From Roseiarcus sp963822215 (GTDB taxonomy: Bacteria; Pseudomonadota; Alphaproteobacteria; Rhizobiales; Beijerinckiaceae), in contig CAWGGX010000006.1 of NCBI GenBank assembly GCA_963822215.1, positions 682,001 through 746,000 on the forward strand: a DNA stretch of 64,000 nt. Direction: 5' to 3'. The position numbers and the translations under genes were made by a program. How positions within the stretch are numbered: position 1 is the stretch's first letter; each line of letters begins with the position of its first letter. Of this stretch, positions 9,460 through 20,100 are shown piece by piece. A model generated the notes under the pieces. The model had not been told where the DNA came from. It made no database searches and saw only the letters and a list, made by a program, of their open reading frames with translations.

Positions 9460-10769
9460 GGCTCCTCGCTCAATTGAGTGGGTAAGGCTGGTTTTGGGTT
9501 GGCTTGGGGAGCGATTGGTTGGGATCGAGTTTATCGTGGGGCGATGCGAGACACCGATCTTTTCCAGTTGGCCCTTGGGTTGAAGTCGCCTTGGATGGTG
9601 ACGCGAGCCGAGTTTGCGATCTCGGATGGCCGGCTCGATTTGTACGTGGATTTTGGGCGCGGGAGCCGGTTCGCCTGCGCGGAGTGCGGCGGCGAGGGTT
9701 GCGCGGTTCACGACACGAAGGACGAGACGTGGCGGCATCTGGACTTCTTCCAGCATCGCACGCTGTTGCACGCTCGTGTGCCGCGCGTGCGCTGTCCGAA
9801 ATGCGGAGTGCGCAAGGCCGCCACGCCATGGGCTCGAGCGGGTTCCGGGTTCACGTTGTTGTTCGAGGCCTACGTGCTGGCGCTGGCCAAGGCGATGCCG
9901 ATCGCGAATGCGGCCAAGCGGCTCGGCGAGCACGACACGCGCTTGTGGCGGATCGTCGACCATTCCGTGTGGCAGGCGGTGGAGGCGCTGGATTTGTCTG
10001 AGGTGCGGCGCATCGCCGCCGACGAAACCTCGGCGCGGCGCGGCCACGATTACATCAGCCTGTTCGTCGACATGGCGCAGCGCAAAGTCGTCTACGTGGC
10101 CGACGGCAAGGACGCCGCGACGGTGAAGGAATTCGCCGATTTCCTGGAGGCGCATGGCGGCAAGCGCGAGGCGGTCACCGACGCCAGCATCGACATGGGG
10201 GCGGCGTTCGAAGCGGGGATCAAGGCGAATTTCGACAACGCCGAGATCACGTTCGACAAGTTCCACGTCATCAAACTCGCCAACGAGGCCGTCGACGAAG
10301 TGCGGCGTCAGGAGGCGAAGAATAATTTCCAGATCAAGGGCCGGCGCTACATCTTCCTGAAGAACGTCGATCATCTGACGCTGGAGGAAAAGGAGGCGCT
10401 GTCTCGATTGGAAGCGCTGAACCTGGACACGATCCAGGCGATGCAAATCCGCATGAACCTGCAACAGCTGTTCACGATGGACGCCAAGACCGCCCGACGC
10501 TTCCTCGATCGCTGGAACACCTGGGTTCAGGTCTGCGATCTCGGCCCGATGAAACGATTGGCCAAGACGATCATGGCCAAGGCCGAGGGCATTCTCAGAT
10601 CAATCGCCACCGGCCTTTCCAACGGCGTCCTCGAAGCCATCAACGGCAACGTCCAGGCCGCCAAGCGCAAGGCCAAAGGCTACCGGACCAAGCGAAATCT
10701 CAAAGCCATCGTCTACCTCATCGCCGGAGACGTCCTGGCCAATTCACCCACTTGAAATAGCGACGAGCC
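9460..10769 (+). mobile_element. ISL3-family insertion sequence with perfect 8-bp target duplication
   Basis: Imperfect inverted repeats begin GGCTCCTCGCTCAATTGAGT at the left and GGCTCGTCGCTATTTCAAGT (complement) at the right. The 8-bp CAAATAAT is present immediately outside both ends (9452-9459 and 10770-10777), the target size usual for ISL3. The transposase is intact, so this copy is recent and may be active. Confidence 0.93.
9544..10755 (+). CDS. ISL3-family transposase
   Basis: The protein starts MRDTDLFQLALGLKSPWMVT and has the ISL3 layout: an N-terminal zinc finger (CAECGG ... CPKCG, residues about 40-85), a helix-turn-helix region (YVLALAKAMPIANAAKRLG), then the DDE core with ADETSARRGHDYISLFVDM, VTDASIDMGAAFEAGI and the C-terminal SNGVLEAINGNVQAAKRKAKGY. 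Length about 403 residues is normal. I chose the ATG at 9544 over the longer frame because the family begins there; the first bases of the longer frame fall inside the terminal repeat. Confidence 0.93.
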   Translation: MRDTDLFQLALGLKSPWMVTRAEFAISDGRLDLYVDFGRGSRFACAECGGEGCAVHDTKDETWRHLDFFQHRTLLHARVPRVRCPKCGVRKAATPWARAGSGFTLLFEAYVLALAKAMPIANAAKRLGEHDTRLWRIVDHSVWQAVEALDLSEVRRIAADETSARRGHDYISLFVDMAQRKVVYVADGKDAATVKEFADFLEAHGGKREAVTDASIDMGAAFEAGIKANFDNAEITFDKFHVIKLANEAVDEVRRQEAKNNFQIKGRRYIFLKNVDHLTLEEKEALSRLEALNLDTIQAMQIRMNLQQLFTMDAKTARRFLDRWNTWVQVCDLGPMKRLAKTIMAKAEGILRSIATGLSNGVLEAINGNVQAAKRKAKGYRTKRNLKAIVYLIAGDVLANSPT

Positions 10770-10922
10770 CAAATAATACTGTATCGATATGCTTTAAGAT
10801 CTATTGGCTTTCGAATGCACGTCAATCAACGACGGGATCAGCCATCATGGGGACAGGCATCCTTGCGCTCGTCCTACCCAGGTCCCGACGGTCGGACCGG
10901 CGCCGTTCGGAGTTTGCCAAAC

Positions 10923-11660
10923 GTTGTGGATGTCAACATCGCGCTCATTGCGGTCTTCTCGACGCTCTATGCGGCGCGATGGACGATGCTTTCGCATGAA
11001 GCGCGGCGCGTCCTCGGCCACAGCGTCGTCTCGATGTTGCACGATCCCGATGGGGCTCGCCACGATCATCAACGGCTTCATTGTGTTCGGCTTGCCGCTG
11101 TTAGGCGAGCGGGCGATCGCGATCGCGGCGGGACCCTGGGCGATCGAGGTAGGGACGGCGCTCGCCTGCGGCGGCGTCATCCCGTACATGATGTTCACGC
11201 GCCAGGAACACAGCATCGACCAGATGACCGGAGTCTGGCTTTTGTCCGTCGTCGCGGCCGAGGTCGCAGCCGCGAGCGGTGGTCTACTCGCGCCTCGCCT
11301 GGCGAGCAGCGCGGCGCAATTGGCCGTGCTGACGGCAAGCTACGCGCTGTGGGCCTATTCCGTGCCGGTCGCCTTCGCCATTCTGTCGATCCTCATGCCG
11401 CAGATTGCGCTGCACAAGCTGCCGCACAGCAGCATGGCGACGTCAAGCTGGTTCGCGTTCGGGCCGATCGGCACCGGGCGCTGGGCCTGCTGGTTCTGGG
11501 CGGCGACGCGCCGGCGATCCTCGCCGCGCATGGGCTCGCCGCCGTCGGCGTGGTCGCGCAAGAACTCGGCGTGATCGGCGGCCTGATACTGTGGGGCTTC
11601 GGACTATGCTGGCTTCTGCTCGCGGGGATAATCACGATCCGCTATGTCCGCGAAGGCGCT
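10923..11660 (+). pseudogene. TDT-family (TehA/SLAC1-like) transporter, frameshifted and truncated
   Basis: Three frames must be joined: VDVNIALIAVFSTLYAARW to GHSVVSML, then MGLATIINGFIVFGLPLLGE to SSWFAFGPIGTG, then LGLLVLGGDAPAILAAHGLA to GIITIRYVREG. Together they give about eight membrane helices of the tellurite-resistance/dicarboxylate transporter family; the MGLATI and WFAFGPIGTG stretches are the recognisable parts. The N-terminus and roughly the last 60 residues are missing. The family includes sulfite and organic-acid exporters, which would fit the sulfur genes nearby. A second, C-terminal fragment of the same family lies at 28724-29070. Confidence 0.78.
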
Positions 11661-11908
11661 ACGCCGGCAGCTTCAAGGAACGGGCGGATTCTGGCGGCGT
11701 CGTTGATCACTCAATAGAATCCGGAATGTGAACGGTCCGAAGTTTGTCGGCTCAGCGCCCTTCAAGATCCCCACTTGATCTGAGATCGAGGCGTATGCTG
11801 CGGGCTCGATTGCAATCCTGTCAGCGCGCCCGGCCTCGACCGCGTCTCCCGCCGCGCCTCGTCTTAGACTTCGTCGGCGCAGGCGTCGGCGCGCCTCCGC
11901 CGTCGGCG

Positions 11909-12973
11909 TCACCGGATGGCCAGCAGCCAGAAGAGCGGAATGAAGAATATGACCGCGCTCGTGCTCACCACCACCAGCATGTGACGCGGCCCGACCCGCA
12001 GGATGGTCCCGAGTGAGGTGTTGAGACCGAGCGCCGCGATCGCGAGCAGGAGGCCCCAGCGCGACGCTTCGAGGAGCGCGGTTTTCGCAAGCGGCGGCAC
12101 GACGCCGATCGAGTTGATGACGACAACGACCAGGAACATGATGGCGAAGACCGGAACTGGCACTTTCGCCTGATGCGCGTCTCCGCCCTTCGCTGCAAAC
12201 CACCAGCCGACGCCGAGAACGACCGGCAGCAGCAGGAAGACGCGGAAGAGCTTGACGATGGTCGCGACATTTCCGGCGGCGTCGGAAACGGCGTACCCCG
12301 CGCCGACCACCTGGGCGACGTCGTGGATCGTCGCTCCGAGAAAGATCCCGGTCCTGCGCTGATCAAAGCCCAGGAGATCGCATAGCGCGGGGTAAGCTAT
12401 CATTGCGATGGTCGCGAGGATATTGACTGTGATCGCCACGAACGCCGTGTCCGCTTCTCGCTCCTTGTAGTGCGCCAGAACTGAAGCCGTGGCGAGCGCA
12501 GCCGAGGCGCCGCAGACTGCGGTCGCGCCGCCTGCGATCGCCCCGTACAGGTCCCCACGCCCGAACAAGCGCGCAAACAGCACGCCCGAAACCAGCGTCG
12601 CGGCCATTGAAACAATCACCATGACGGCCGTCCCGAGGCCCAATCCGAGAATGTCAGCGAGGGCAATCTTGAGACCGAACAGGGCGATGGCCCAGCGCAG
12701 GACCTTCTTGATCGCAAAGGTCGTCCCGATGGTGAAGGCTGGCCGGTCGGCGACGGGATGCAGGACCATGCCGATGAGGAGCGCGATCACCGGCGCCGTG
12801 ATCGTGATCTTCCGGCCCAACGTCGCCAGAGCGAGTTGCGTCGTGAGCGGCTCGAGCTGAACCGAAAGAAACGCGAGCGCGCCGGCGATCAGGATGCCCG
12901 GAAGGAGCGAACCGGCGTAGCTGAAGGTCTGAACGAAACCCGGAACCCGGGCGGTGGACTTTTCAATCGACAT
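11909..12973 (-). CDS. yeiH: YeiH/UPF0324 family putative sulfate exporter
   Basis: A polytopic inner-membrane protein of 354 residues with about ten hydrophobic segments and the family motifs TAPVIALLIGMVLHPV, GGATAVCGASAALATASVL and GATIHDVAQVVGAGYAVSD. The start was set at the ATG at 12973 (MSIEKSTARV) because the first thirty residues of the longer frame are non-hydrophobic and unlike the family. UPF0324 proteins are annotated as putative sulfate exporters; the substrate is not established here. The gene is intact, unlike most of its neighbours. Its location between a TDT-transporter remnant and sqr suggests it once belonged to a sulfide-oxidation group that had to export sulfate or sulfite. 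Confidence 0.88.
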   Translation of the reverse strand: MSIEKSTARVPGFVQTFSYAGSLLPGILIAGALAFLSVQLEPLTTQLALATLGRKITITAPVIALLIGMVLHPVADRPAFTIGTTFAIKKVLRWAIALFGLKIALADILGLGLGTAVMVIVSMAATLVSGVLFARLFGRGDLYGAIAGGATAVCGASAALATASVLAHYKEREADTAFVAITVNILATIAMIAYPALCDLLGFDQRRTGIFLGATIHDVAQVVGAGYAVSDAAGNVATIVKLFRVFLLLPVVLGVGWWFAAKGGDAHQAKVPVPVFAIMFLVVVVINSIGVVPPLAKTALLEASRWGLLLAIAALGLNTSLGTILRVGPRHMLVVVSTSAVIFFIPLFWLLAIR

Positions 12974-13990
12974 GCGCGCAGGCCATCGTTCGCGGCCTGT
13001 CGAGCGGTATCGCTGCGTCCTGAGCCATGCGTTATTCGGGCTCCCCGTCTGGCAGTAGTGCACGACGCCTCAAGCCGAAACCCGCGATTCAGCCGGGCGC
13101 TTACATGAACACATTCTGCTTTTAAGATGTTTTGTGCGAGGCGTCTACCCCCGGACAAGGGATGAAGGCAAGTACAACCGACGATTATACCGCCGTACCG
13201 CGTGTTACACAGGAAAACACATTGACAGTCTACATTTTCTACGCTAGATCAAATTCATCCCGTTATAACGTGGACGTGTCTGGTGGCGAACGCTCTCCTG
13301 ATCGAACGTTTCGAGGCTTCGAACCAGGCGGCACAGCTCGCCCGCGAACTTGAGCACAAGCTGGCCTTGATCGAAGATCGACCGGAAACCGTCCTCACTT
13401 GGTCGGATCTGGCGCGACAAGCGCGTGCGCTCATCCAGCGCTTCGCCATGGTATTTCCCCTTCGGTAATAGGCGAATACGAACTCGCTTTTCCAGCCAGG
13501 CAGCGCGTCTGCGCAAACTGGCACGGTCCCACGATTTCCAGCACCGCATAAAGGATCTTCGCGGGTCGTGACGTGGCGGACACATCCCGCGCTCGAGGTG
13601 GCGTAGTCGTCCCGGCGGACCTTCCGTCGTTCCGAACCTTCCGTCGCTAGAGCGCTTCGATCGTTTTCGGCCGAACCGTAATCGAGTCCTTCGCGGCGCG
13701 GTCCGCCGGACCGATAGCTGGCGCACTCCTGCTCCCAATTGCCCGCCATGTCGGGAGAGTCCGGCTTGATGTCCATAATAGATGGGCCGCGCTCCTGCGA
13801 CCGCCCATCTGAGCGTAACATAACAACAGGGGCGATATGGCTGTGTGAGGCGGGGCGCCAGCCCAGGTCGCCACCCGTCCATGCCGCGTCCAAAAGCCCA
13901 TTGCTACCTTCAGATATTCATGTATTATGATTCTTATAGATAACCAACAAATGCCCGCGAGAGACGAGCACGACAACTCGGGAGGAAAAA
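12974..13990. other. About 1 kb without a convincing gene, upstream of sqr
   Basis: A GTG-started 61-codon frame (13283-13468, MANALLIERFEASNQAAQLA, Ala/Glu-rich and helical) is the best candidate, but no ribosome binding site or family supports it. The remaining frames are arginine-rich shadows. The stretch just before sqr (13910-13960) is AT-rich and could hold its promoter; a GGAGG lies directly before the sqr ATG. Confidence 0.35.
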
Positions 13991-15290
13991 ATGGCCGATA
14001 TCGTCATCATGGGCGCGGGCTTAAGCGGTGCGATCATGGCCTACGAGATGAAAGGCCAGATGCGCTCCGTCTCGAGGATGAACATGAACTCGTAGGCAGG
14101 CACGAGGCGCCCTGCGCCGCGCCGATGACGATCGGGCCGGGATTCTTGCAGAAAGCCTCGAACTTGGCCGCCGCCTTTCTCGGCGTGGTCGATGTGGCAG
14201 ATCGAGTTGGTGAACCCGTCAGGTCCTAGGCCGGAGGACAGGCTGACGGTCGTCACCAAGGATCCCCTTTATCATTTCGTTCCGTCGAACCCCTGGGTTC
14301 CGGTCGGCTGGCGGACGCGGGAAGCCTTGCAGGTCGATCTCGCGCCGACCTTCGCCAAACGAGGCATCGGTTTCAAGGCGAGCCCGGTGACGAAAATGTC
14401 GCCGAAGGACAACGCGATCGAAACCGTCGACGGCGCCTCGATCAAGTACGACTACCTCGTCATCGCCACGGGTCCGGAGCTCGCCTTCGACGAAGTCGAG
14501 GGCCTAGCTCAGGCGCCGCAAGATCCGCGACCGGGTGCCGATCACCTTCATCACGGCCGAGCCCTACATCGGCCATCTCGGACTCGACGGCGTCGGCGAC
14601 ACCAAGGGACTGCTCGAGGGCGAGCTGCGCGAGCATCACATCAAGTGGATCACCAGCGCACGGATCAAGAAGGTCGAAGACGGCAAGATGACCGTCGAAG
14701 AGATCGGCGACGACGGATCGGTGAAGGCGACCAAGGAGCTGCCGTTCGGCTTCTCGATGGTCCTGCCGGCCTTCCGAGGCATCGCGCCGCTCAGGGGCAT
14801 CGAGGGTCTCGTCAATCCGCGTGGCTTCGTCATCGCCGACAAGCACCAGCAGAACCCCGCCTTCCCCAACATCTTCTCGGTCGGCGTCTGCGTGGCGATC
14901 CCGCCGACCGGGCCCACGCCTGTGCCCTGCGGCATGCCGAAGACCGGCTTCATGATCGAATCGATGGTGACGGCGACGGCGCGCAACCTCGGCCTGATCC
15001 TACGCGGCGGAAAGCCGAGCTTCCAGGGCTCGTGGAATGCGATCTGTCTCGCCGATTTCGGCGACAGCGGCATCGCTTTCGTCGCCCAGCCGCAGATCCC
15101 GCCCCGCAACGTCAACTGGTCGTCTTCCGGCAAATGGGTCCACGTGGCGAAGATCGGCTTCGAGAAGTATTTCCTGCGAAAGATGCGCAAGGTGGAGAGC
15201 GAGCCCTTCTATGAGTCGATGGCGCTCAACATGCTCGGCATCGAGAAGCTGAAGGCGGCGCGTACCGACGACGGGGCGCTGGTACGCTGA
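13991..15290 (+). pseudogene. sqr: Sulfide:quinone oxidoreductase, internally rearranged
   Basis: SQR is a membrane-bound FAD enzyme that oxidises sulfide to sulfane sulfur and passes electrons to quinone. The start MADIVIMGAGLSGAIMAYEM is the FAD-binding motif, behind GGAGG. Blocks RPEDRLTVVTKDPLYHFVPS, DYLVIATGPELAFDEVEGL, IRDRVPITFITAEPYIGHLG and the C-terminal NPAFPNIFSVGVCVAIPP follow. The block GPDGFTNSICHIDHAEK...FMFILETE belongs after EVEGL but lies inverted at 14065-14225 between residues 24 and 25, with CTAG at 14226-14229 and 14504-14507. Restoring it gives one open frame of 431 codons (plus stop), although that block carries two compensating indels of its own. The gene cannot make SQR as it stands. 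Confidence 0.85.
14065..14225 (-). other. Inverted and displaced sqr coding segment
   Basis: The 161 bases read sqr only on the minus strand (GPDGFTNSICHIDHAEK, then AYEFMFILETE). The left junction splits an arginine codon of the normal gene, ATGCG|GCCGGAG; the right edge is followed by CTAG. The vacated position after EVEGL also shows CTAG, joined directly to CTCAGGCGCCGCAAG (LRRRK). CTAG is its own complement, so strand cannot be assigned to these four bases. Confidence 0.85.
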
Positions 15291-15532
15291 TCCCAACTGC
15301 TCGATCCGCGAAGGGCGCCTACATTTTCGGCGTCGATCTGGCGTATCTCGGATCGACCGCCCGTTCGGCGGCGCGGCTGCGTCGAGCGTCAGCCACCACC
15401 CGGACTTAGATTGCGAGAGGATCACGGAGATCGCTCTGGCAGAGGCATCTGGACGATGCGTCAGAGGCTGTGCGCGAGGAATTTCACAATTTCCGTTTCC
15501 GGTGATAACAGCACATTCGTACATATGAAAAT

Positions 15533-15877
15533 ATGACGATGGACACTATGGCGATGGCGAAGGCTGTCAAACATCAGGATGCGGTGAAGGTCGATCGCAT
15601 GGCCGATAGCGCGCGGGAGGCGAGCGAGTTTCTCAAGGCCCTCGCTCACGAGTCGCGGCTCATGATCCTCTGCAATCTGCTCGATGGCGAAAAATCGGTC
15701 GGCGAACTTGAAACGTTTCTGTCGCTTCGACAGTCGACGGTCTCGCAACAACTGGCGCGCCTACGGCTCGAAGGCCTTGTTTCGGCGCGCCGGGACGGAA
15801 AGACCATCCATTACAGCATCGCCGACGAAAAGGTGCGCACCGTGATTGGCGTCCTCTACGCGACGTTCTGCGCCTGA
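15533..15877 (+). CDS. ArsR-family repressor with SqrR/BigR-type paired cysteines
   Basis: A 114-residue winged-helix repressor. The core is LKALAHESRLMILCNLL, the recognition helix lies in LRQSTVSQQLARLRLEGLV, and the wing is RRDGKTIHYSI. Cys47 (in MILC) and Cys113 (in ATFCA) are 66 residues apart, as are Cys41/Cys107 of Rhodobacter SqrR and the equivalent pair in BigR, which sense persulfides through a tetrasulfide bridge. It starts 243 bases downstream of sqr on the same strand, so control of sulfide genes is a reasonable inference. An A/T-rich sequence CATATGAAAATATG overlaps its start and could be part of an operator. Confidence 0.87.
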   Translation: MTMDTMAMAKAVKHQDAVKVDRMADSAREASEFLKALAHESRLMILCNLLDGEKSVGELETFLSLRQSTVSQQLARLRLEGLVSARRDGKTIHYSIADEKVRTVIGVLYATFCA

Positions 15878-16121
15878 CGACGCGCTGGCGTCGTGGAAAC
15901 GCGCGGACGGGCCGCACGGGAAAAAACCTTGTCCGAGTACGATGTCTCACTTCGGTCCCGAAGGGGCTCGACGATGGTCCGCTCCGGAGCCCGCGCTCGC
16001 CTAAGCACTTTGGCCTTAAGCCAGCGGGCGCTGCGTTGCATTAGCCGAAATGCTTGAGCGGCCGACCAGATCACCCACAACGGAGGGGTGCATTTCCAAT
16101 CGAGAAGGCCGACCGCAAGGT

Positions 16122-16326
16122 TCAGCCGCGCGCACGACTTGAGAGGTCGAGAAGGCTATAGAGGGGGCAGTTCTCGACGAGCCCGGTGACGAGCGGGATC
16201 ACGCCAATCCAGCCGATCCACTTGGAACTCGTCGCGGGACCGAGGAACCCGAGGGCGAAGGCGATGAGCGCCAAGCCGAGCAAAGATCCGCACGACCCGG
16301 TCTACAATTCCGACGTTTACTGACAT
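16122..16326 (-). pseudogene. DUF2892 (YgaP-type membrane) protein, frameshifted
   Basis: The start MSVNVGIVDRVVRIF, with GAGGAGG-like sequence before it, continues after a one-base shift as LALIAFALGFLGPATSSKWI and ends GLVENCPLYSLLDLSSR. This is the small two-helix DUF2892 family that often accompanies rhodanese and sulfide genes. The extra T lies in ATCTTTGCTCGGC near 16285. The conserved NCPLYSLLG-like end is present. A second, intact member is at 21682-21885. Confidence 0.75.
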
Positions 16327-16403
16327 TTTCATCCTCCTCGGCTCAATGGTGCTCAAGCCGGTGAGGGCTATGGATGCAAACGGCTTCGGAGTCGGTGATT
16401 TGG

Positions 16404-17000
16404 TCACGTTTGCGCCGCGGCCATCCGGCGCAGGGCCTCCGCATCGCGAATGTCGATCCGCCCCCGTTCGATGGCGATGAGGCCCTCGCGCTCGAACTTC
16501 TGGAGCATACGACTGATGACCTCGCGCGAACTGCCGAGATCGCTCGCGATCGCTTGATGTGTCGCCTCGACGATACCTTTGCTTTCGCGTGCAAGCAGCG
16601 TGCGGGCAAGTCGTTCCGGGATGGCGCGAAAGAGCACGTCCTGCATGGTGACGACAAGGTCGGCGACCCGGTTCGCGTAATTCCGCAGGACATCACGCCC
16701 GAAGTCCGAATCTTCCCCAATGAGACGGTCGAAAGTCATTTTGGAAACGATCAGCGCTTCGACGTCCGTTTCCGCGAAGCTCTCGGCCGGCAAGGGCTCA
16801 CCGCCGATTACCGACGATGTCGCGAGTAGGCAGGATTCGCCCGCACCGATGCGGTAAAGCGTCACCTCGCGGCCCGAGGGAGCAAGCAGGCTCACTCGCA
16901 CGCGGCCTCGCTTAATCGCGACCCAGCTGCCCGGTAGATCACCGGGGGCGAAGAGCCAATCGCCGGCTTTAAAGCGGACAGGTTGGCCCTGCGCGCGCAA
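16404..17000 (-). CDS. Crp/Fnr-family transcriptional regulator
   Basis: A 198-residue regulator: a cyclic-nucleotide-type beta-barrel (FKAGDWLFAPGDLPGSWVAI, GREVTLYRIGAGESCLLATS), a long dimer helix, and a C-terminal helix-turn-helix with THQAIASDLGSSREVISRML. It lacks the N-terminal cysteine cluster of oxygen-sensing Fnr. The barrel has one cysteine (GESCLLATS), the position described for persulfide- or redox-linked members of this family, but this is only a resemblance. The start is uncertain: the frame extends upstream without ATG or GTG, so a TTG at 17000 is the best candidate. It lies just downstream of the RND pump gene, same strand. Confidence 0.85.
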   Translation of the reverse strand: MRAQGQPVRFKAGDWLFAPGDLPGSWVAIKRGRVRVSLLAPSGREVTLYRIGAGESCLLATSSVIGGEPLPAESFAETDVEALIVSKMTFDRLIGEDSDFGRDVLRNYANRVADLVVTMQDVLFRAIPERLARTLLARESKGIVEATHQAIASDLGSSREVISRMLQKFEREGLIAIERGRIDIRDAEALRRMAAAQT

Positions 17001-17103
17001 CGCGAGTCGGACGTCGTCAGCCGTGTCGGTTATGCGCGCTCCAGCACAGGCGTGTTTTCGCGACGGGCGTCGACCTGCTGGTTGTCCACAACAAAGGAAC
17101 GCA

Positions 17104-20100
17104 TCAGTGATCCTCGGCTATCGCGCGCCCGTCGTCCCTCAACCAGACATAGATCGCCGGGATCACGAGCACCGTCAGCGCCGTCGACGAGGCGAGGCCG
17201 AACACGAGCGAAATCGCCAGGCCCTGGAAGATCGGGTCGGTCAGGATGAACGCCGCGCCGATCATCGCGGCGGCAGCCGTCAGTACGATCGGCTTGAACC
17301 GCGTCGCGCCCGCTTCGATCAGCGCCTGGCGAAGCAGAATGTCGGATTCCGCGCGCCGATGCCGAATGAAGTCCACCAGCAGGATCGAGTTGCGCACGAT
17401 GATGCCGGCGAGCGCGATGAAGCCGATCATTGAGGTCGCGGTGAAGGCGGCGTTGAGCAACCAGTGCCCGATGACGATGCCGATCAGCGTCAGCGGCACG
17501 GGAACGAGAATCACCAACGGCAGCAGAAACGAACCGAACTGCGCGACGACGAGGAGGTAGATGACGAGGATCGCTACCCCGAACGCCGCGCCCATGTCGC
17601 GGAACGTGACGTAGGTCACCTCCCATTCGCCGTCCCAAAGCAGGGTGGGCTTTGAATCGTCGACCGGCTGTCCATGGTATTTGATCTCCGGCGCGCCGTC
17701 CTTGCCCCAGTCAATCTTCGCTATTGCGTCCTCGACCGAAAACATGCCGTAGACCGGCGCCTCAAAGCGCCCGGCGACGTCGGCGGTCACCATTTCGGCG
17801 AAGCGGCCGTTATGGCGGAAGATCGGGTACGACGCTGGCTCCCGCACTACCTTGACGACGTCTCCCAGTTCGACGTTTGCGCCTTGCCGGACCGTGCCCC
17901 CGGCCGGCAGCGGCGTCGACAGGATCCGCTCGCTCAGCGTGCGCTCGCTTCTCGGCAGCATCACGCTGATGTCGATCGGCTTCATGCCCTCGCCGCGCTG
18001 CGAATAGCCGACCTTCACGCCGCCGATCAGCGCGCCGATCGTGTCGTAGATCGCCTGCTGTTCCACGCCGTGGAACTCGGCCGCCTCTTGATCGACCGCG
18101 AGGCGCAGGCGGTCCGACGGCTTGCCGAAGCTGTCGTCCGTGTCGACCACGAAGTCGACCGACTCGAACGCCTGGCGGACCTTGGATGCGAGGGCCCGGC
18201 GGCTCTCCGGGTCCGGACCGTAGACCTCGGCGAGCAGGGTCGAGAGCACCGGCGGCCCCGGCGGAACCTCGACCACCTTGAGCGCCGAACCCAGCGGCAG
18301 GGCGAGGCCCGCGAGCCGCCGACGAACGTCGAGCGAGATCGCATGGCTCGCCCGGTCGCGCTCGCCCTTGTCGAGCAGGTTGATCGAGAGATCGCCCTGC
18401 TCGGGGTTGGCGCGCATGTAGTAGTGGCGCACGAGGCCGTTGAAGTTGAACGGCGCCGCCGTTCCGGCATAGGCTTGGATCGAGACCAGCTCCGGCAGAT
18501 CCTTCAGCCGTTCGGCGGCCGCCATCAGGACCCGGTCGGTGTCTTCGAGAGTGACGCCGTGCGGCAGGTCGAGGACGATCTGGATCTCCGACTTATTGTC
18601 GAACGGCAGGAGCTTCACCCGCACGTCCTTGGTGTAGAAGAGCGCGCAGGCGGCGACAGTCGCCGCGCCGACCACCAGCAGGAAAACCTTCGACCGCAAG
18701 CGGCCTTTTAGTAGCGGCGCGGCGACGGCGACATAGAAGCGGCCCATCGCGCCGATCCCGTGATGTCCGCCGCCGATCGCGGCGGCCTTGCGCCCGGCGA
18801 AACGCAACAAGAGCCAGGGCGTCACCGTGACCGCGACGAAGAACGAGAACAGCATCGCGATCGAGGCGTTCGCCGGGATCGGGCTCATGTAGGGGCCCAT
18901 CATGCCGCTCACGAACATCATCGGCAGCAGCGCCGCGACGATGGTCAACGTCGCCACGATGGTCGGGTTGCCGACCTCGGCGACCGCCTCGATCGCCGCG
19001 TCGGCCGGATCCCGCTTTCCGAGCATGCCCCAATGCCGCGCGATGTTTTCGACCACCACAATCGCGTCGTCGACCAGGATGCCGATCGAGAAGATCAGCG
19101 CGAACAGGCTGACCCGATTGATCGTGTAGCCCATCATCCATGAAGCGAAGAGGGTCAGCAGGATGGTCGTCGGAATGACGATCGCCACGACCAGGCCCTC
19201 CCGCCATCCGATCGCGACCGTGATCAGCACGACGATCGAGAGCGTCGCAAGCCCTAGGTGGAATAGGAGCTCGTTCGCCTTCTCGGTCGCGGTTTCCCCG
19301 TAGTTGCGCGTGACCGCGATTTCGAGTCCGGTCGGAACGACCCTCCCGCGGACGATCTCGAGCCGTTTCAAGATATCGTCAGCGACGGTGACCGCATTGG
19401 CGCCATTGCGCTTGGCGATCGCGACTGTAACGGCTGGGCGGCGCTGCAATTCGCCGCTCGAGGCGCGCGTGATCGTCCAGGCGCGATGCTCCGGCTCAGC
19501 GGCGCCGACAACGACGTCGGCCACGTCCTTGACGTAAACGGGCCGTCCGTCCCGGGTCGTCAGCAGGAGAAGACCAATGTCCGGGACGCCCTGTAGGGTC
19601 TGGCCAGCGAGCACCGGCAGCGACTTGCCGCGATCGCGGAACGCCCCGACCTGGAAGGAGCGGTTGGCGTTCGAGATCTTGTCGATCAGCTGGCTGAGCG
19701 TGACGCCGTTGACCGAGAGGCGCTCCGGGTCGGGCTCTACACGGATTTGGTTCGGGCTGCCGCCGACGATCGTGGCCGCCCCGACATTGTCGACCTTAGC
19801 GAGTTCATGGCTCAGCTCTTCGGCAACCTGAAAGAGGCCGTTGTCCGACCATCGGTCCGCCTGGCCCCGCGCGGCGGAGAGGGTCAGCGTGACGATGGCA
19901 ACGTCGTTGATGCCACGCCCGACGATCGGCGGTTCGGAGATGCCTTTCGGCAAGTCGCCGATGTTCGCCCTGATCTTCTCATGCACGCGCAGCGTCGCGA
20001 CGTCCTGACCGGTGCCGACGAGAAAGCGCGCGGTGACCAGGACGTTATCGTCGGTGGTCGTCGAATAGACATGCTCGACGCCGTCGATGCCCTTGATGAT

